From: Actinomycetota bacterium
GTDB lineage: Bacteria; Actinomycetota; Humimicrobiia; Humimicrobiales; Humimicrobiaceae
Direction of reading: 5' to 3'
Assembly (NCBI GenBank): GCA_018897225.1
Contig: JAHILC010000288.1
Location: forward strand, 1 to 8,482
DNA length: 8,482 nucleotides
A model generated the notes under the pieces. It was not told the origin of the DNA. It saw only the letters and a list, made by a program, of their open reading frames with translations, and ran no database searches. Below are positions 5,481 to 8,482 of the stretch, one piece after another. A program made the position numbers and the translations under genes. The stretch's first letter is position 1, and each line of letters starts with the position of its first letter.

Positions 5481-6941
5481 CTATTGATTTTTAATTTGAT
5501 CAAACAGCTCTTGTGTTGCTTCTTTGTCATAGACTACAGCACTTGCTTTTCCTACAGTCTGAGGCCATGATGGTACGCCTGTAATCTCAATATCACCGGT
5601 TTTTACTTTGCCAAGTATTGGAAGCAACCTAAGGATATCTTTAAATTGCAGGTCTGTCCATGTATACTTCAATAAAAAATTAATCAGTAGAGGCAGAGCT
5701 ATCAACCTTTCAAAGGTACTTTTTTGCTCCAATAATGCAGTTACTACTTTTGCGGCTTCTTTTTCTCTTGCAAATGCACCGCCTTGCGTGCTCCCGTCCC
5801 CACTCCTGTACCTGTTCCTGCAAAGCGCTAAAGCCTGCTCGCCATTCAAATGATGAACTCCTTTTGTTAAATAGCACCCCGAAAAGCCATCTGAAAGATT
5901 CTCTCCAACTTCTACCGTAACTCCTCCAAGAAAATCTATTAAAGGTTTGAATCCATCAAAATCTGTAATTATATAACCATCAATTGTAAGTCCGGAAAAT
6001 TCTTCAATAGTTTGCACTGTAAGTTCATTACCGCCTATGGCATGAGCTTCATTTATCTTACCTTCCTTATGGCCAGGTATATTTACCCATGTATCCCTGG
6101 GTACGGTAACCACAGTTCCCTTACCGCTGTCCAGATTTATATGAAATATAATTATTATGTCAGTCCTACCGTTTACTCTGCCGCCTGGCCTGCCAAGACC
6201 GCTGTCATCGCCCAAAATTAAAATATTCATTGAGGAATTCTTATCTTTTTCCTTCAGCTTTTCCACTTTATCATTAAAAGTAAAAGTGGAAATAAAATCT
6301 GTAATTGTCTTTTTTGCTTGCCAATCTTCGATATTCTGGCCTATATATTTAACTGCATAGATGTAATTATCTTTTTTAATAAAGGTAAAATAATCAATAT
6401 TTTTTATACTTTCATCATCGTTTAAGAGGCTTTTATATTCATAACCTGCAAGGTTAACATCATTTCCGTCAATGCTCATTTTTTCATCTTCAAGCATAAC
6501 GGCCTTTCCTTCTTTTACTGCATCCTTCCAGTAGCTGTTGTAAATCTGCTCATCTGTTTTCAACTCGCCCATCTTTTCAAATGGCTCGACAATGATATAT
6601 ATACTTTCAGTTTTATTGCCGGTGCCCTCAGGATTTTTGATTAAAATCCTGCTTCCGTCTCCAGAGTCTAAAAGCTGCCAGCCTTCAGGGCATATAAAAG
6701 AATAATTGAGAAATTCTTCAGAAGAGCTGACATAATAATTTTTCTTTTCTTCCGTTGTTGCAGTTGTTGTGGTTTCCGGAGCAGTTCTTTCTGCAGAAGT
6801 TTCAGCAACAGAAGCCGGAGCTTGCTGTTCCGTTGACTTTCTGGAATCACCGTTTTTTGAGCAGGACGAAATGGATATTAAGGTTAATGAAGAAATTAAC
6901 CCGATGATTAAAAAGCTTGCGATAATTTTAGTTAGTTTCAT
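5481..6941 (-). CDS. LCP-family (LytR-CpsA-Psr) protein fused to a PsbP-like domain, predicted lipoprotein
   Basis: LCP enzymes act outside the membrane and transfer polyprenyl-phosphate-linked glycopolymers such as teichoic acids or polysaccharides to peptidoglycan. The 486-residue protein begins with a signal peptide (1-26) ending in ISSC, a lipobox with Cys27 as the lipidated residue, then a Thr/Ser/Ala/Glu-rich linker (30-66). Residues about 69-222 look like a PsbP/Mog1-type domain (opening YSFICPEGW); that call is by pattern only. The LCP domain spans about 238-405: MNILILGDD, GRTDIIIIF (Arg259, Asp261), VPRDTW (280-285), KINEAHAIGG (295-304) and LCRNRYRSGDGS...FARE (373-393), which carry the usual lipid-phosphate-binding arginines and aspartates. 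Most LCP proteins are anchored by a transmembrane helix, so lipid anchoring plus an extra sensor-like domain is unusual. The ATG at 6941 follows AGGAG by four nt. It is apparently transcribed alone. Confidence 0.88.
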   Translation of the reverse strand: MKLTKIIASFLIIGLISSLTLISISSCSKNGDSRKSTEQQAPASVAETSAERTAPETTTTATTEEKKNYYVSSSEEFLNYSFICPEGWQLLDSGDGSRILIKNPEGTGNKTESIYIIVEPFEKMGELKTDEQIYNSYWKDAVKEGKAVMLEDEKMSIDGNDVNLAGYEYKSLLNDDESIKNIDYFTFIKKDNYIYAVKYIGQNIEDWQAKKTITDFISTFTFNDKVEKLKEKDKNSSMNILILGDDSGLGRPGGRVNGRTDIIIIFHINLDSGKGTVVTVPRDTWVNIPGHKEGKINEAHAIGGNELTVQTIEEFSGLTIDGYIITDFDGFKPLIDFLGGVTVEVGENLSDGFSGCYLTKGVHHLNGEQALALCRNRYRSGDGSTQGGAFAREKEAAKVVTALLEQKSTFERLIALPLLINFLLKYTWTDLQFKDILRLLPILGKVKTGDIEITGVPSWPQTVGKASAVVYDKEATQELFDQIKNQ

Positions 6942-6962
6942 GACTCTCCTATTTCTTTTAAA

Positions 6963-6990
6963 AATATATAGTATTAATTTATTTGTACAA
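6963..6990 (-). promoter_or_regulatory. Candidate promoter for the LCP gene with a palindrome over the -35 box
   Basis: TTGTAC (6985-6990), 16 bp and TATATT (6963-6968) on the minus strand would start transcription near 6957, leaving a short leader that still includes the AGGAG site. The -35 lies inside the perfect palindrome TTTGTACAAA (6982-6991), which could be a repressor half-site pair. The rest of the 227-nt divergent gap to 7168 is AT-rich. Confidence 0.45.
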
Positions 6991-7079
6991 ACTAAAAAAG
7001 TTTAAATCTTGCTGCCAGTTTTAGTTTTATAAATAATATAATATTTTGTATGCATTTTAAAACAATTTAAATTAATTTC

Positions 7080-7108
7080 TTTTTTTATGATTTTTAATCC
7101 TATATAAT
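7080..7108 (+). promoter_or_regulatory. Weak candidate promoter for the PH-like gene
   Basis: TATAAT at 7103-7108 is a consensus -10 box, but the matching -35 position (7080-7085) is only a T run. Start near 7115 would give a leader of about 55 nt to the ATG at 7169. Support is modest because the surroundings are AT-rich. Confidence 0.3.
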
Positions 7109-7168
7109 TATTATGGTTTTTTTCTTCAAACTGGGTCTATTTATAAAATATTATCTTGAGGAAAAGGC

Positions 7169-7525
7169 ATGGATAAAAGTGAAATAAAGAAATTAAACTT
7201 AAATGATTCCGGGTTTTTATTATTTGTTGATTCTGATGAAAAAACTATTTACGAGGCACCAGGATTTATAAATGACACTATTGTCGGCAAACTAATTTTA
7301 ACTGACAAGAAGCTCTTTTTCTTCTTTGTTTCAAATATATCAAGGGATAAGATCTTTATTGCTTCCCACCCCTATATAATGTCAGTTTCGCTAAAGGAAG
7401 GGCTGACCTCTTCAACTCTTGTGATAAATAATAAGAAGGAAAGTTTTACCATTAAAAAGCTGAAAAAGATTGAAGCAAAAACTTTTTATAGCTTGCTAAA
7501 TGATATTATTGAAAAACAGCGCTAA
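7169..7525 (+). CDS. Small PH/GRAM-like domain protein, function unknown
   Basis: A 118-residue soluble protein with no signal peptide or membrane helix. The pattern of short beta strands (GFLLFVDSDEKTIYEA, then GKLILTDKKLFFFF at about 40-53, then HPYIMSVSLKEG and TLVINNKKESFTIKKL) and a final amphipathic helix (about 101-116, KTFYSLLNDIIEKQ) is that of bacterial PH-like or GRAM-like domains. In particular GKLILTDKKLFF matches the common G-x-L-x-L-T-x-x-x-L-x-F strand pair. Such domains often bind lipids or proteins, but nothing here shows a ligand. The ATG at 7169 follows GAGG by seven nt. It faces the 3D-domain gene tail to tail with only 20 nt between stop codons, and it is divergent from the LCP gene. 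I do not recognise a specific family. Confidence 0.65.
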   Translation: MDKSEIKKLNLNDSGFLLFVDSDEKTIYEAPGFINDTIVGKLILTDKKLFFFFVSNISRDKIFIASHPYIMSVSLKEGLTSSTLVINNKKESFTIKKLKKIEAKTFYSLLNDIIEKQR

Positions 7526-7545
7526 ATCAGCATTAATAATCTCTA

Positions 7546-8061
7546 TTATTTAGTTATTTCATCAGCAATCTCGATGCCTTTGCCGTTTTCAAGAAATCTA
7601 AGCCACACACCCTTTTTGCCAAAATCTTTGGCTTCTTCTTTAGAATCAAAAAATATATCAATTCTATCTCCCTTTATTTTGCCGCCGCGGTCATCAGCAA
7701 TGAAAACTCCTATATCTTTTATCTCAACAGTTGTTCCGAAAGGAATAATTTTGGGGTCAACAGCTATTATGCCTTCAACTGCAACTTTACCTGTTGCAGT
7801 TATGTCCGTTGTGCCCTGACTGATATCGTTTTTACTATATCCGGTTGCAATAAAATAATACCACTCTACTTTTTTTTCGATTTCTTTATATTCTGTAATT
7901 AAATAAGGTTCTTTCTGAACTATGACTTCGGTTTTTTTACCAATCAGGTAAGAAAACAGGTTTAGTTTTGGGGTTGTTAATGCCAATGTAACTACTAAAG
8001 CTATTGAAATTATGAGCATCCAAAATACTATACTTACTGCTATGTTGTATTTTCTTAGCAT
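7546..8061 (-). CDS. Membrane-anchored 3D-domain protein (MltA-like double-psi beta-barrel), probable wall hydrolase
   Basis: The 171-residue protein has a short basic N-terminus, one transmembrane helix (about 7-29), an extracellular stalk (30-66) and a 3D domain (about 68-158). The named aspartates are visible: Asp102 (IAVDPKIIPFG), Asp123/Asp124 (IADDRGGKIKG) and Asp132/Asp135 (GDRIDIFF). The opening ATGYSKND...GTTDITATG also fits. 3D domains share a fold with the lytic transglycosylase MltA and occur in Rpf/YabE-type and spore-related wall enzymes, so peptidoglycan cleavage outside the membrane is the likely role, though it is not proven for short forms like this one. The ATG at 8061 is chosen because GGAG lies five nt upstream; a TTG at 8094 would add 11 residues without a good site. 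It converges with the PH-like gene. Confidence 0.87.
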   Translation of the reverse strand: MLRKYNIAVSIVFWMLIISIALVVTLALTTPKLNLFSYLIGKKTEVIVQKEPYLITEYKEIEKKVEWYYFIATGYSKNDISQGTTDITATGKVAVEGIIAVDPKIIPFGTTVEIKDIGVFIADDRGGKIKGDRIDIFFDSKEEAKDFGKKGVWLRFLENGKGIEIADEITK

Positions 8062-8180
8062 TTTTTCTCCAATCTCTAATCTTGCTGCAAACAACAGGCT
8101 TTTTAATATTAGCAGGTTTAAGTTTTACATTTATATTTGCTACAAACATTTTTGTTTAATAATTTTAAAATTAACTAAAA

Positions 8181-8203
8181 AATTTAGCTTAACAATTTAG
8201 CTT
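8181..8203. repeat. Ten-base direct repeat in the 3D-gene upstream region
   Basis: AATTTAGCTT occurs at 8181-8190 and 8194-8203, a period of 13 bp, about 120-140 bp upstream of the 3D-domain start and about 50 bp upstream of the plus-strand -35 box. It could serve either divergent gene. I see no clear promoter for the 3D gene in the 328-nt gap (8062-8389); TTGTTA (minus, around 8190) lacks a convincing -10 partner. Confidence 0.4.
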
Positions 8204-8249
8204 TCAAATTATAAACAGATAATTTAAATAAAATCAATCTTTATTTGTC

Positions 8250-8277
8250 TTGACTGTAAGATAAAAATCTTTATAAT
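8250..8277 (+). promoter_or_regulatory. Strong sigma-70-type promoter for the aminotransferase-like gene
   Basis: TTGACT (8250-8255), 16 bp and a consensus TATAAT (8272-8277). Transcription would start near 8284 and leave a leader of about 105 nt. It is the best plus-strand promoter in the window, and the inverted repeat that begins in its -10 box suggests control. Confidence 0.72.
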
Positions 8278-8309
8278 ACAAATTAGTGCATTAAATAACC
8301 TAATTTGTA
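8277..8309. promoter_or_regulatory. Operator-like inverted repeat over the transcription start
   Basis: TACAAATTAG (8277-8286) and CTAATTTGTA (8300-8309) are perfect 10-bp inverted arms with a 13-nt centre. Corresponding points on the arms are 23 bp apart, about two helical turns, which suits a dimeric repressor. They start at the last base of the -10 box and cover the start site, so a bound protein would block transcription. As RNA the arms could also form a leader hairpin. Confidence 0.55.
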
Positions 8310-8328
8310 CGTTTATGACTTAATTTAT

Positions 8329-8352
8329 AAAATTAAAAAAGTTTTTAATTTT
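8329..8352. repeat. A/T-only inverted repeat in the leader
   Basis: AAAATTAAAAA (8329-8339) and TTTTTAATTTT (8342-8352) are perfect arms around two bases, 38 bp before the start codon. The hairpin has no G-C pairs and ends in T, so it could be a weak attenuator, but low complexity makes chance quite possible. Confidence 0.25.
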
Positions 8353-8389
8353 TTAAATAATATTAGTAACTATAAAAAGGAGAAAATTT

Positions 8390-8482
8390 ATGGATTATGG
8401 CAAAAACTGGGCAAAAATTGATCAAAAAAGCGTACCTGATATGAAAGTTCCTGCACCCGGACCAAGGTCCAAAGAACTGCAT
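8390..8482 (+). CDS. Probable class-III PLP-dependent aminotransferase, N-terminal 31 residues (cut by window edge)
   Basis: Only 31 codons are present. The ATG at 8390 follows AAGGAG by seven nt, so the start is well supported, and a strong promoter lies upstream. The visible end, PAPGPRSKELH (21-31), resembles the PGPRSxEL segment found near the N-terminus of class-III aminotransferases such as 4-aminobutyrate or lysine aminotransferases, just before their first conserved strand. The first 20 residues (MDYGKNWAKI...) are not diagnostic. The substrate cannot be read from so little sequence, and another enzyme class is possible. The operator-like repeat at its promoter suggests inducible expression, as for a catabolic enzyme. 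Confidence 0.6.
   Translation, partial: MDYGKNWAKIDQKSVPDMKVPAPGPRSKELH

Noticed and set aside
5608..6360. Several plus-strand frames opposite the LCP gene
   Set aside because: They mirror LCP codons, resemble no known protein and have no suitable start signals.
7526..7550. AATAAT-CTCT-ATTATT inverted repeat between the convergent PH-like and 3D genes as a two-way terminator
   Set aside because: The stem has only six A-T pairs and no G-C core, and it overlaps the 3D stop codon; too weak to call.
1..8482. CRISPR array, insertion sequence, integrase or defence genes
   Set aside because: No regularly spaced repeats, transposase or nuclease motifs, or terminal inverted repeats with target duplications were found.

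Overview
The window is AT-rich bacterial chromosome (roughly one third G+C by eye) using the standard bacterial code: the threonyl-tRNA synthetase gene ends in TGA and the other genes end in TAA or TAG. A LytR-CpsA-Psr (LCP) wall-polymer ligase, a membrane-anchored 3D-domain protein and purine-rich ribosome binding sites suggest a monoderm (Gram-positive type) bacterium. The radical SAM enzyme fits an anaerobic or microaerobic life. The sequence alone does not settle the phylum.

Minus strand, right to left from about 5400 to 1: a strong promoter drives tRNA-Gly(GCC), followed within 25-40 nt by thrS (a ThrRS without the TGS domain), then a radical SAM enzyme of unknown function, then infC-rpmI-rplT-pheS. 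This is the well-known translation cluster thrS-infC-rpmI-rplT-pheST with two additions: a tRNA gene fused to the front and a radical SAM gene inserted between thrS and infC. infC has no ATG, GTG or TTG positioned to give a full-length protein; it almost certainly starts at an ATT codon behind a perfect GGAGGTG. Its roughly 175-nt leader carries a terminator-like hairpin. pheS runs off the left edge.

The right half is more varied. A lipoprotein that joins a PsbP-like domain to an LCP domain (minus, 5481-6941) is divergent from a small PH/GRAM-like protein (plus, 7169-7525). That small gene converges on a 3D-domain protein with one membrane anchor (minus, 7546-8061). At the right edge the first 31 codons of what looks like a class-III pyridoxal-phosphate aminotransferase begin on the plus strand, behind a good promoter whose start site lies in a perfect 10-bp inverted repeat.

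Overall the window is core translation machinery plus two cell-envelope genes. I see no insertion sequence, CRISPR array, phage gene or clear sign of recent transfer. The most notable points are the tRNA-Gly/thrS arrangement with a TGS-less synthetase, the ATT start of infC with its leader, the radical SAM gene inside the cluster, the lipidated PsbP-like/LCP fusion, and the operator-like repeats at several promoters.
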